Below are positions 1-29,791 of a stretch of DNA of 64,000 nt, one piece after another. The notes beneath the pieces were generated by a model that saw only the letters and a program-made list of their open reading frames with translations, was not told where the DNA came from and did not search any database. The stretch is from Syngnathus acus. Taxonomy: Eukaryota > Chordata > Actinopteri > Syngnathiformes > Syngnathidae. Position numbers and translations under genes: made by a program. The stretch covers positions 10,116,001 through 10,180,000 of the forward strand of contig NC_051106.1 in assembly GCF_901709675.1 (NCBI RefSeq), in the 5' to 3' direction. Position 1 is the stretch's first letter; each line of letters starts with the position of its first letter.

Positions 1-302
1 TCTGGCTGGTAAAACTAGGACAGTTAAAATGGACATCCTCTGCTGTGAAAGTCCATGTATTTGCTTTTATGTGACTGCATTATATTGTATGCACGCCTGC
101 AAACGCGTGCCTACGTGCCCTGAAGCTAAATTGTACTTTTCCCAATTTCATTTAGCTTTTTAATTCTTTGTTGTTGTTTGCATGTACAGTAAATAGTTAC
201 GGGCATGTCAATTATTTCTCGTGGACAATCTATCCAGAGTTAATGATATGGATGAAAAATGATTCTTTTTGTTTGTTTGGTGTGTGTGTGTGTGTTTATT
301 AG

Positions 303-20111
<19,809 letters not shown>

Positions 20112-22041
20112 CCAACATGCCTGTGCAGTTGGATTCACTCCCCAACTTTGGTAACTGTAACTGACTAGACGACAGCAAACGCTGTGTCAGCAAACCTTTG
20201 CTTTCTCCCTCCGGTTTGGAAACAACCTTTTGAGCATAAGCAAAAAAGCTCAATCCGTGAAGCTTTTATTATGAGAACCCCGCAGGGTGTCAAATCCCCA
20301 ACTGAACATGAAAGCACATCAGACACTGGATGGCAAATGGAATTCAAAGGATAGTTTTGGAGTCCAGAAAATGTATTTTTGCATCGTAAAGTAGGCATGA
20401 CTGAGAGCTCACAGAGTGGAATTTATAGCAAATATTTAAGTTTTTCTGCGTCACAAACTGAGAGACCATTATTCTGATTTCGACCTCGCCGACTTCAGAC
20501 GTTGATTCCCAAACTCTGATGACTGAGGAGACCAATTTCAAAGTTGCTGCTGCCAGCCCCATGTTTCATTTCGATTGCAGGACCCTCAAATTACCCCCAT
20601 TTTTCACACGGCAAAAAAAGAAAAAAAGAAAGCTTGCCACTTGATATGTTGGATTTACAGAGACATTTGTACTGAAGACTTTTTAAAAAATGTGTTTGTT
20701 GATGTTTTGCCTGCTTGCTTATTTATTGGTTTGTTTGTTAATTTATTATTTGGACGTGGCTCTATAAATGATCAATTAGCAGGCTCACGCTACGAGCAAA
20801 ATCCCCCCTTTTCATGTTTTAAGCCGTTTGAAATGATGAGGTGCAAAAAGCAAGCTAAAAAAAACAAAGTAAATAGAATCCCATCCCCACGAGTATAAAT
20901 AAACTTGACAAAGTTTAACAAACAATAATCACAGGAAATCTCGCTTAGCCTTTACGGTGGGCCATAAACGACGGTGGTGCCGCTGAAGCGGAAATTATTC
21001 ACAGGCAACAATCCGTTCAGAGCTTTCTTGTTGAAATAAGTCACCTCCTTCCGCTGCTGTAAAGTCCCACCAAACTCGCATTTTGTGCTCGACGTGTGGA
21101 AAAGCGAGATTTTTCCATGCCGGCGGCTTTTTTACAAACCCTTTCTCCGTTTTGTGTGTGGAGAACATTGTGAATATTGCTGAATCATTGTTAACCTTCA
21201 AATTAGCTGCCTGAAAGCATCCATCATTTACATAGGTTCACTTTTTGGTTTTATTATTAGAATTGCTGAACGAATGTGATGGAATACAACTACTTTTGCT
21301 CCTTTATGTGAAATCAACGGTCTGCCTTTCAGATCTGACAAATAGAGCCGCAAGCTGATTTCAGCGAGTGACAACGTTTCTTACAGACGTCGTTGACATG
21401 CGTGTCAGTCATCTGTTCTATCCACTTTGTGATCTCTGTAGCTCACCCATCAAAGACTTCATCTGTAAATGATGGAATTAAAGAGTATTGTATTATGGTA
21501 AACGCTGTACATTGCCCTTGGGAAGACATTCGCCAAAATAAATTACTATATAATAAGTTTCCTATGGAACATTTTCTTATGGAAAATAACGGCAAGGCTG
21601 TTTTTTTTAGTCATGAATGAAAATTCAATCGTAGACGATAGAGGCACACCTGAGGTGGTTCTCTGCAAAGTGGCTTCTTGCCACAAACGTCATTGGATTT
21701 GACACAAATTACTTTTTGGAAAAATAGTCACTAAATAATTGAGGAAATATTGACCATTATTATGAGGACAATTCCTTTATTTTGCGTTTGGGTTTGATCA
21801 AATGAAAGAAAAAAGACAATCATATCTGCTAATATTTCCAGGTACTTGAACTTGGATCTGATAAACAACCTGGAAGAGCTTTTTATTTGAGCTCACTGTT
21901 GTTTTTATGGGGTAACCCTTTTGGAATCTAGGCTGACAGTGTTTTATTGCCTGGGTGTTAAATGCAGTGGTCAACATACAAAAGAGCAGAAGCATTTGTG
22001 CGAAAAAAAAAACGACCCTATGCTGCATCCGCTCTTCTGTT
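20112..22041 (+). other. alk 3' UTR and intergenic DNA
   Basis: The alk stop codon is followed by AT-rich sequence with a polyadenylation signal at 20898-20903. Past that point, to the transposase gene, I see no further gene or structured repeat. Open frames here are short and without domains. Confidence 0.6.
20898..20903 (+). terminator. Polyadenylation signal candidate for alk
   Basis: AATAAA about 790 bp after the alk stop codon is the best-placed signal. It would give a 3' UTR of roughly 0.8 kb. Confidence 0.55.
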
Positions 22042-23496
22042 TCAGTCTGACCACAGAACCTCATCCACATCGCAATCAATATTTTCCCTGGCCAAGCAGT
22101 GTGGGAAATACCGCCGAGCATGGCAAATCCAGTCAACAAAAGCTTCAGCTCCTATATCTCCACATGCTTCTTCCATGGCTTGGAGAAGGGTTCTACGTGC
22201 TTGTGGATTTCGCTCATACACTTTCCATCTCAAGGCCAAAAAAAATTCATCAACAGGATTGAGAAACGGAGAATACGGAGGGAGATTCACCACTAAAAAG
22301 CGTGCGTGGGCGCTGAACCATTTACGTACGGCGGCGGCCCGGTGGAAGCTTACGTTGTCCCAAATGACAACGTACCTGACGCGTTCCGGCCCGTCCACCC
22401 CATTTGGTGGAATGAGTTTCTCGTGCAGGTCGTCCAGGAATGTGATCAGATGGGCGGTGTTGTAGGGACCGAAGGTAGCGTGACGATGGATGACGCCGTG
22501 GTGGGTGATGGCCGCGCACATTGTGATGTTCCATCGGTGGCGGCTGGGGTCTTTGTGCCAACGACTTCCTCTTTTTGTCAAGTTGAATCCAACTTCATCA
22601 ATGAAGATGAACCGGTGCTCCACGTCAGCCACCTGTAGCTCAAGGACTTTCTGAAACAATATCAGAAATGTAGCCGTCACTCTATGATGATATGTGTGGT
22701 GGATGGTGTCGGACTTACATGCACATAGTTATATCGCAATTCTTTGACTCTTGCCGAATTGTGTTGAAATGGCACCCTGTAGACCTGTTTCTTCCACAGA
22801 TTATTTCGACGCAAGACACGGTCCAGTGTTGAGAAGCTCACCCTATGAACATTTTGAAATATATCATTGTTTTCTATGACTCTTCTCTGCATTTGCTGTA
22901 ATGTCATGGTGTTATTTTCCAGGACCATGGTCCTGATTGCAGTTTCCTGTTCTGGAGACAGAAGACGTTCCCGACCACCTCGGGTTGACAATCTTTCAGT
23001 TCTGCGATACAAATTGTAAAATACTGCATAGGAATACAAAGGGGTACAACGTTTCTGAGCTAGTACATACCGTAATTTTCGGACTATAAGTCGCACCGGA
23101 GTATAAGTCGCACCAGCCATAAAATGCCCAAAAAAGTGAAAAAAAACATATATGTATATAAGTCGCTCCTGAGTATAAGTCGCCCCCCCCACCCAAACTA
23201 TGAAAAAAACCGCGACTTATAGTCCGAAAATTACGGTATTTGATTCACCCTCCAGTACCCATGTTGATACTGCACTTTTCTTACCTATTGTCATTTTGGA
23301 ACGCCCGGATGATGGACGCTACGGTATACCTGCTCATATTGGGCTGGACTTTTTTGCCAGCCTCCGTCATTGTGAGACCGCGGTTGACCACATGGTCAAC
23401 CAAAGCGGCTCGCACCTCATCGGAGATTTCGATCCTTGGCCTCCCTCGTCCTCTCGCTCCTCTGGCTCTGCCTTTGTTTCCAATGTTGGCATCCAT
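22042..23496 (-). CDS. IS630/Tc1-mariner superfamily DDE transposase, three exons
   Basis: Three exons join in phase: 23496-23285, 23001-22719 and 22650-22042, about 367 residues with no internal stop. The N-terminus (MDANIGNKGRARGARGRGRP) has a basic GRGRP hook and a helix-turn-helix region, and a second helix-turn-helix lies in exon 2. The C-terminal half is a DDE domain: first Asp in FIFIDEVGF (about residue 183), second in VVIWDN (about 263), third acidic position in LPPYSPFLNPVDEFF (Asp299 or Glu300). This gives DD35D or DD36E. Most relatives I remember have NP-I-E at that position, so the Asp is notable. It resembles a high-copy fish transposon family. I could not define the terminal inverted repeats, so the ends of the element are unknown. 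Splice sites: gtaa/cag and gtaag/cag. Confidence 0.85.
23068..23238. mobile_element. MITE with about 27-bp terminal inverted repeats, nested in the transposase intron
   Basis: The left end taccgtaattttcggact continues into ataagtcgc, and the right end gcgacttat continues into agtccgaaaattacggta. The two are perfect inverses over about 27 bp. TA occurs at both ends, consistent with a TA target duplication around a core of 23070-23236. The interior repeats the motif gtataagtcgc. It lies within the first intron (23284-23002) of the transposase gene, so it inserted after that gene arrived. Confidence 0.88.
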
Positions 23497-24113
23497 TGCT
23501 CCTAAACCGACGAGCTCACCTGTTGCTTTGGATGCTCAAATTGTGAATTGTAAAAAATAGGAGTTTGCCCATGTGATAACATTTAAACATGGAATTTTGA
23601 ATGACAAGAGATTTTCTTCATGAAAATGATGCCAAATGCAGAGAATTGTATTTCATGTTTTGAAAATATAAGAAGTGTATTTTTAGAACTGCAGTTTGAG
23701 TGTACAGCAGGAATTGTGCTTGTAGTTTAGCAGAATGGGCTCTGTTGTTGTCATTGATACTCAAGTGGAAACAATTGAGAAAAAACCCTCCTACATATTC
23801 AATGAAGTTGACTTGAAACCCACGCCTGTGTCGCCCTCTTGTGGCCATAGACGCCTCATTTTCAGACGGGAATTGCAGACATGGGGATTGATAGTGTCAT
23901 TCGTACGAATAAGTGCACGCTTTTAATCCACTTTATATATATTAAAAAGGCGGTCATAGGGGTTTTTTTTCATAAGAGGTAGGTTTCAAACATGACGCTT
24001 TGTTGGAACAATTTGTTGCGCAAAGCGAACGTGGAGCACACGACGCATTTAATTGTTCGCCCACGTCGTGTTCATCACAGAGCTGATGCTGCTGACGATG
24101 TGCCACGTCGATG
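23497..24113 (+). other. Spacer between transposase gene and ckb promoter region
   Basis: AT-rich sequence that probably includes the 5' part of the transposon and then host DNA. I find no terminal repeat that fixes the border and no gene. Confidence 0.5.
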
Positions 24114-24281
24114 GCTATAAATGTGTGTATGAGTGCGTGCGTGCGTGCGTGCAGCTGGCCGTAGCGTACGTGCGCCTCTCTCTCGGTCTGACTGTCTGTC
24201 TGGCTGTCTCCAACCACATCTTGCAAGTGCTGGAGTTGTGAAGAAAGAAGACGCAAACATGTCAGACACTATTGAACAAGT
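24114..24281 (+). promoter_or_regulatory. Candidate ckb promoter and first exon
   Basis: A TATA-like ctataaat at about 24114-24121 is followed by a GTGC microsatellite, a pyrimidine-rich leader and an ATG at 24259 that opens eight codons up to a strong donor (gtaagt, GT at 24282). Spliced to the acceptor at 29780-29781, this ATG reads in frame into the creatine kinase exon and would add 11 residues before its own ATG at 29792. The frame match has a one-in-three chance of being accidental. The short peptide (MSDTIEQ) also resembles a troponin-T start, but I see no other troponin exon nearby. Transcript data would be needed to confirm this assignment. Confidence 0.4.
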
Positions 24282-24855
24282 GTAAGTCAATGGATGTTAA
24301 ATTGTGCTCTCATTTGATGAATTCGAAGAAAATTGACTCCGATTTCAACGGATTTTTTTGGTTGCACTCATAGTGCAGCATCATAGAACGGTAACGTGCT
24401 TGAAAAATATGATAGCTTACATATTTGCATTTATGAATATTCATAACTAAGGCTCTTTGAAATAGAAAACGTTCCACGCCTCAAACCTAAATATTGAAGA
24501 AAGTAAAAGTTTTAGGTCATGTGTGTTATGAAATTGAGTGGTGGGAAAGGAATTCATATTATATGTCATATCAATAACCCTGCCATCAAAGAGCTTGGTG
24601 GTGAAGTTTCTTGATCCAACTTTTTGTATTGCTGCAACAACAGCCTTTGAGACAAGTGTTAAAAGAAGTATACTGTTTTCCTACACAGTAAATCTCCTGT
24701 AGAAAGGCCCAAAGTTGTCAATAGCAGGTTGAGGTCAGTTGAGGCCCAGGGGCTGTGTCATGATTCTTTCATCTTAAAGGCCTTTACACACACTGTGGAC
24801 GTGCGCTGCCGGAGCATTGTCCAGCAACAAATAGTGCGCTGTAAAGATAGCAGTC
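24282..24855 (+). other. Probable start of ckb intron 1
   Basis: AT-rich DNA between the candidate first exon and the hAT-like element. I see nothing else in it. Confidence 0.45.
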
Positions 24856-27800
24856 TAGGGGTGTAAATCGCGGGTTTACCCCTACTAATTAGGGTTTCAA
24901 ACTAGGGTTAGGGTTTCCGACTAGGGTTTTAAACCAAGGTTAGGGTTACAAACTAGGTTTTAAAGCTAGGGTTAGGGTTTCCAACGAGGGTTTCAAACTA
25001 CTTTTAGGGTTTCTAAGATTGGGGTTTCTAACTAGGCTTTCAAAACTAGGGTTAGGGTTTTCGACTAGGGTTTCCAAAGTTAGGGTTAGGGTTAGGATTA
25101 GGGTTGGGGTTAGGGTTTCTAACTAGGCTTTCAAAACTAGGGTTAGGGTTAGGGTTAGAGTTAGAGTTAGGGTTAGGGTTAGGGTTAGGGTTACTAACTA
25201 GGCTTTCAAAACTAGAGTTAGGGTTAGGGTTAGGGTTTCTAACTAGGCTTTCAAAACTAGGGTTAGGGTTTCCGACTAGGGTTTCCAAGGAGTTTTGCCA
25301 TCGCTAATTAGGGTCTCAAACTAGGCTCAGGGTTTCCGACTAGGGTTTTAAACCAAGGTTAGGGTTTCAAACTAGGTTTTAAAGCTAGGGTTAGGGTTTC
25401 CAACGGGGGTTTCAAACTACTTTTAGGGTTTCTAAGATTGGGGTTTCTAACTAGGCTTTCAAAACTAGGGTTAGGGTTTTCGACTAGGGTTTCCAAAGTT
25501 AGGGTTAGGGTTAGGATTAGGGTTGGGGTTAGGGTTTCTAACTAGGCTTTCAAAACTAGGGTTAGGGTTAGGGTTAGAGTTAGAGTTAGTTAGTTAGAGT
25601 TATTGTTAGAGTTAGGGTTAGGGTTAGGGTTAGGGTTACTAACTAGGCTTTCAAAACTAGAGTTAGGGTTAGGGTTAGGGTTTCTAACTAGGCTTTCAAA
25701 ACTAGGGTTAGGGTTTCCGACTAGGGTTTCCAAGGAGTTTTGCCATCGCTAATTAGGGTCTCAAACTAGGCTCAGGGTTTCCGACTAGGGTTTTAAACCA
25801 AGGTTAGGGTTTCAAACTAGGTTTTAAAGCTAGGGTTAGGGTTTCCAACGAGGGTTTCAAACTACTTTTAGGGTTTCTAAGATTGGGGTTTCTAACTAGG
25901 CTTTCAAAACTAGGGTTAGGGTTTTCGACTAGGGTTTCCAAAGTTAGGGTTAGGGTTAGGATTAGGGTTGGGGTTAGGGTTTCTAACTAGGCTTTCAAAA
26001 CTAGGGTTAGGGTTAGAGATAGAGAGAGTTAGGGTTAGGGTTAGGGTTAGAGTTAGGGTTAGGGTTACTAACTAGGCTTTCAAAACTAGAGTTAGGGTTA
26101 GGGTTTCTAACTAGGCTTTCAAAACTAGGGTTAGGGTTTCCGACTAGGGTTTCCAAGGAGTTTTGCCATCGCTAATTAGGGTCTCAAACTAGGCTCAGGG
26201 TTTCCGACTAGGGTTTTAAACCAAGGTTAGGGTTTCAAACTAGGTTTTAAAGCTAGGGTTAGGGTTTCCAACGGGGGTTTCAAACTACTTTTAGGGTTTC
26301 TAAGATTGGGGTTTCTAACTAGGCTTTCAAAACTAGGGTTAGGGTTTTCGACTAGGGTTTCCAAAGTTAGGGTTAGGGTTAGGATTAGGGTTGGGGTTAG
26401 GGTTTCTAACTAGGCTTTCAAAACTAGGGTTAGGGTTAGGGTTAGAGTTAGAGTTAGTTAGTTAGAGTTATTGTTAGAGTTAGAGTTAGGGTTAGGGTTA
26501 GGGTTAGGGTTACTAACTAGGCTTTCAAAACTAGAGTTAGGGTTAGGGTTAGGGTTTCTAACTAGGCTTTCAAAACTAGGGTTAGGGTTTCCGACTAGGG
26601 TTTCCAAGGAGTTTTGCCATCGCTAATTAGGGTCTCAAACTAGGCTCAGGGTTTCCGACTAGGGTTTTAAACCAAGGTTAGGGTTTCAAACTAGGTTTTA
26701 AAGCTAGGGTTAGGGTTTCCAACGAGGGTTTCAAACTACTTTTAGGGTTTCTAAGATTGGGGTTTCTAACTAGGCTTTCAAAACTAGGGTTAGGGTTTTC
26801 GACTAGGGTTTCCAAAGTTAGGGTTAGGGTTAGGATTAGGGTTGGGGTTAGGGTTTCTAACTAGGCTTTCAAAACTAGGGTTAGGGTTAGAGATAGAGAG
26901 AGTTAGGGTTAGGGTTAGAGTTAGGGTTAGGGTTACTAACTAGGCTTTCAAAACTAGAGTTAGGGTTAGGGTTTCTAACTAGGCTTTCAAAACTAGGGTT
27001 AGGGTTTCCGACTAGGGTTTCCAAGGAGTTTTGCCATCGCTAATTAGGGTCTCAAACTAGGCTCGGGGTTTCCGACTAGGGTTTTAAACCAAGGTTAGGG
27101 TTTCAAACTAGGTTTTAAAGCTAGGGTTAGGGTTTCCAACGGGGGTTTCAAACTACTTTTAGGGTTTCTAAGATTGGGGTTTCTAACTAGGCTTTCAAAA
27201 CTAGGGTTAGGGTTTTCGACTAGGGTTTCCAAAGTTAGGGTTAGGGTTAGGATTAGGGTTGGGGTTAGGGTTTCTAACTAGGCTTTCAAAACTAGGGTTA
27301 GGGTTAGGGTTAGGGTTAGAGTTAGAGTTAGTTAGAGTTATTGTTAGAGTTAGAGTTAGGGTTAGGGTTACTAACTAGGCTTTCAAAACTAGAGTTAGGG
27401 TTAGGGTTAGGGTTTCTAACTAGGCTTTCAAAACTAGGGTTAGGGTTTCCGACTAGGGTTTCCAAGGAGTTTTGCCATCGCTAATTAGGGTCTCAAACTA
27501 GGCTCAGGGTTTCCGACTAGGGTTTTAAACCAAGGTTAGGGTTTCAAACTAGGTTTTAAAGCTAGGGTTAGGGTTTCCAACGAGGGTTTCAAACTACTTT
27601 TAGGGTTTCTAAGATTGGGGTTTCTAACTAGGCTTTCAAAACTAGGGTTAGGGTTTTCGACTAGGGTTTCCAAAGTTAGGGTTAGGGTTAGGATTAGGGT
27701 TGGGGTTAGGGTTTCTAACTAGGCTTTCAAAACTAGGGTTAGGGTTAGAGATAGAGAGAGTTAGGGTTAGGGTTAGGGTTAGAGTTAGGGTTAGGGTTAC

Positions 27801-29340
27801 TAACTAGGCTTTCAAAACTAGAGTTAGGGTTAGGGTTTCTAACTAGGCTTTCAAAACTAGGGTTAGGGTTTCCGACTAGGGTTTCCAAGGAGTTTTGCCA
27901 TCGCTAATTAGGGTTTCAAACTAGGCTCAGGGTTTCCGACTAGGGTTTTAAACCAAGGTTAGGGTTTCAAACTAGGTTTTAAAGCTAGGGTTAGGGTTTC
28001 CAACGAGGGTTTCAAACTACTTTTAGGGTTTCTAAGATTGGGGTTTCTAACTAGGCTTTCAAAACTAGGGTTAGGGTTTTCGACTAGGGTTTCCAAAGTT
28101 AGGGTTAGCGTTAGGATTAGGGTTGGGGTTAGGGTTTCTAACTAGGCTTTCAAAACTAGGTTTAGGGTTAGAGTTAGGGTTAGAGTTAGAGTTAGGGTTA
28201 GGGTTAGGGTTAGAGTTAGGGTTACTAACTAGGCTTTCAAAACTAGAGTTAGGGTTAGGGTTTCTAACTAGGCTTTCAAAACTAGGGTTAGGGTTTCCGA
28301 CTCGGGTTTCCAAGGAGTTTTGCCATCGCTAATTAGGGTTTCAAACTAGGCTCAGGGTTTCCGACTAGGGTTTTAAACCAAGGTTAGGGTTTCAAACTTG
28401 GTTTTAAAGCTAGGGTTAGGGTTTCCAACGAGGGTTTCAAACTACTTTTAGGGTTTCTAAGATTGGGGTTTCTAACTAGGCTTTCAAAACTAGGGTTAGG
28501 GTTTTCGACTAGGGTTTCCAAAGTTAGGGTTAGGGTTAGGATTAGGGTTGGGGTTAGGGTTTCTAACTAGGCTTTCAAAACTAGGGTTAGGGCTAGAGTT
28601 AGAGTTAGGGTTAGGGTTAGGGTTAGAGTTAGGGTTAGGGTTACTAACTAGGCTTTCAACACTAGAGTTAGGGTTAGGGTTTCTAACTAGGCTTTCAAAA
28701 CTAGGGTTAGGGTTTCCAACTAGGGTTTCCAAGGAGTTTTGCCATCGCTAATTAGGGTTTCAAACTAGGCTCAGGGTTTCCGACTAGGGCTTTAAACCAA
28801 GGTTAGGGTTTCAAACTAGGTTTTAAAGCTAGGGTTAGGGTTTCCAACGAGGGTTTCAAACTACTTTTAGGGTTTCTAAGATTAGGGTTTCTAACTAGGC
28901 TTTCAAAACGAGGGTTAGGGTTTCCGACCAGGGTTTCCAAGGAGTTTTGCCATTGCTAATTAAAGTTTCAAACAAGGGGTAGGGTTTCCGACTAGGGTTT
29001 TAAACCAAGCTTAGGGTTACAAACTAGGTTTTAAAGCTAAGGTTAGGGTTTCCAACGAGGGTTTCAAACTACTTTTAGGGTTTCTAAGATTAGGGTTTTT
29101 AACTAGGCTTTCAAAACGAGGGTTAGGGTTTCCGACCAGGGTTTCCAAGGAGTTTTGCCATTGCTAATTAGGGTTTCAAGCTAGGGTTAGGGTTTCCGAC
29201 TAGGGCAGGGGTGTCAAACTCTTTTTTTTTTTTTAAAAACGGGCGATATAGATCGATGTTTACGTTTAGCATCGATGCCAACAAATCGTAGAGCATTATA
29301 TCGATTAATCGATGTGTATCGATGAATCGTTACACCCCTA
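24856..29340. mobile_element. hAT-like composite element enclosing a telomere-like array
   Basis: The left end begins taggggtgtaa at 24856 and the right end closes ttacaccccta at 29340, an exact 11-bp inverted pair. The flanks are tagcagtc (24848-24855) and ttgcagtc (29341-29348), 7 of 8 identical, the 8-bp size expected of hAT transposition. The right subterminal 100 bp has repeated atcgat motifs typical of this MITE type. The interior is almost entirely the tandem array listed separately. No transposase is encoded. The left end can also fold on itself (aggggtgtaaa with tttacccct). The assignment rests on short ends, so it is probable rather than certain. Confidence 0.6.
24884..29205. repeat. 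Telomere-like higher-order tandem repeat (417-451 bp units)
   Basis: Tandem units built from TTAGGG runs and related motifs (tagggtttc, ctaggctttcaaaac). Taking agttttgcca as the unit mark, copies fall at 25291, 25736, 26159, 26610, 27027, 27468, 27891, 28316, 28735, 28943 and 29151. The spacings are 445, 423, 451, 417, 441, 423, 425, 419, 208 and 208 bp. Long and short units alternate through the first six spacings, and the two last units are truncated to about 208 bp. Runs of up to about five perfect TTAGGG occur. It is interstitial, not a chromosome end, since unique genes follow. Frames encoding Asn-Pro or Leu-Gly repeats are by-products. Confidence 0.95.
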
Positions 29341-29781
29341 TTGCAGTCACTTCTTGTAAAGTGGCAGGCTTTGTGAACAAAACTTCATCCTCTGGCATTC
29401 AATTTAAAGTGCAGCTCTGTGCCCGTTACTGGTCCGCACATGGGCCGTCCGGCCCTCCATCTGGTCCATCAAGAAGCACTCATCTGAGCAGTCCATAAAA
29501 CCTCTGAAAATATTGGAGCTGGGTTGCAATTCTATCATATGAAACCACTGAACCGAAGTGGAGAGATTTAGCTTTGATTCGTATTAAATCTTTGGCTGTT
29601 ATTTTTTTCTTTGCTGGCATGATGGTTTTGTAATCGCTTTGAATTAAGACAGTTCAATGACTATATATTTACCCTTGCCTTTATAAAACAAGCAGAACTT
29701 ACACACTTTGATGTTGGGCGGGTTGATATGTTTGCGATTTCTTTCCGTGCCTTGTTTTGAGTTTGGAAGTGTGTCTTTTAG
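29341..29781 (+). other. Remaining ckb intron 1 sequence
   Basis: Unremarkable AT-rich DNA between the hAT-like element and the acceptor at 29780-29781 that precedes the first definite creatine kinase exon. Confidence 0.5.
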
Positions 29782-29791
29782 CTGTCAAAAA

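Noticed and set aside
22306-22638. Plus-strand frames over the transposase
   Set aside because: They are opposite-strand shadows of the DDE domain exon.
24259-24281. First coding exon of a troponin T gene
   Set aside because: Only seven residues match and no other troponin exon is found downstream; it joins in frame to creatine kinase instead.
25052-28751. Open frames encoding Asn-Pro or Leu-Gly repeats in both strands of the 25-29 kb array
   Set aside because: They are the direct translation of TTAGGG-type repeats, occur on both strands and have no start context or domain.
24884-29205. CRISPR array
   Set aside because: Repeats are degenerate TTAGGG runs without unique spacers, in a vertebrate genome.
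24884-29205. True chromosome end
   Set aside because: Unique multi-exon genes continue on both sides and the repeat is a long composite unit, not pure TTAGGG.
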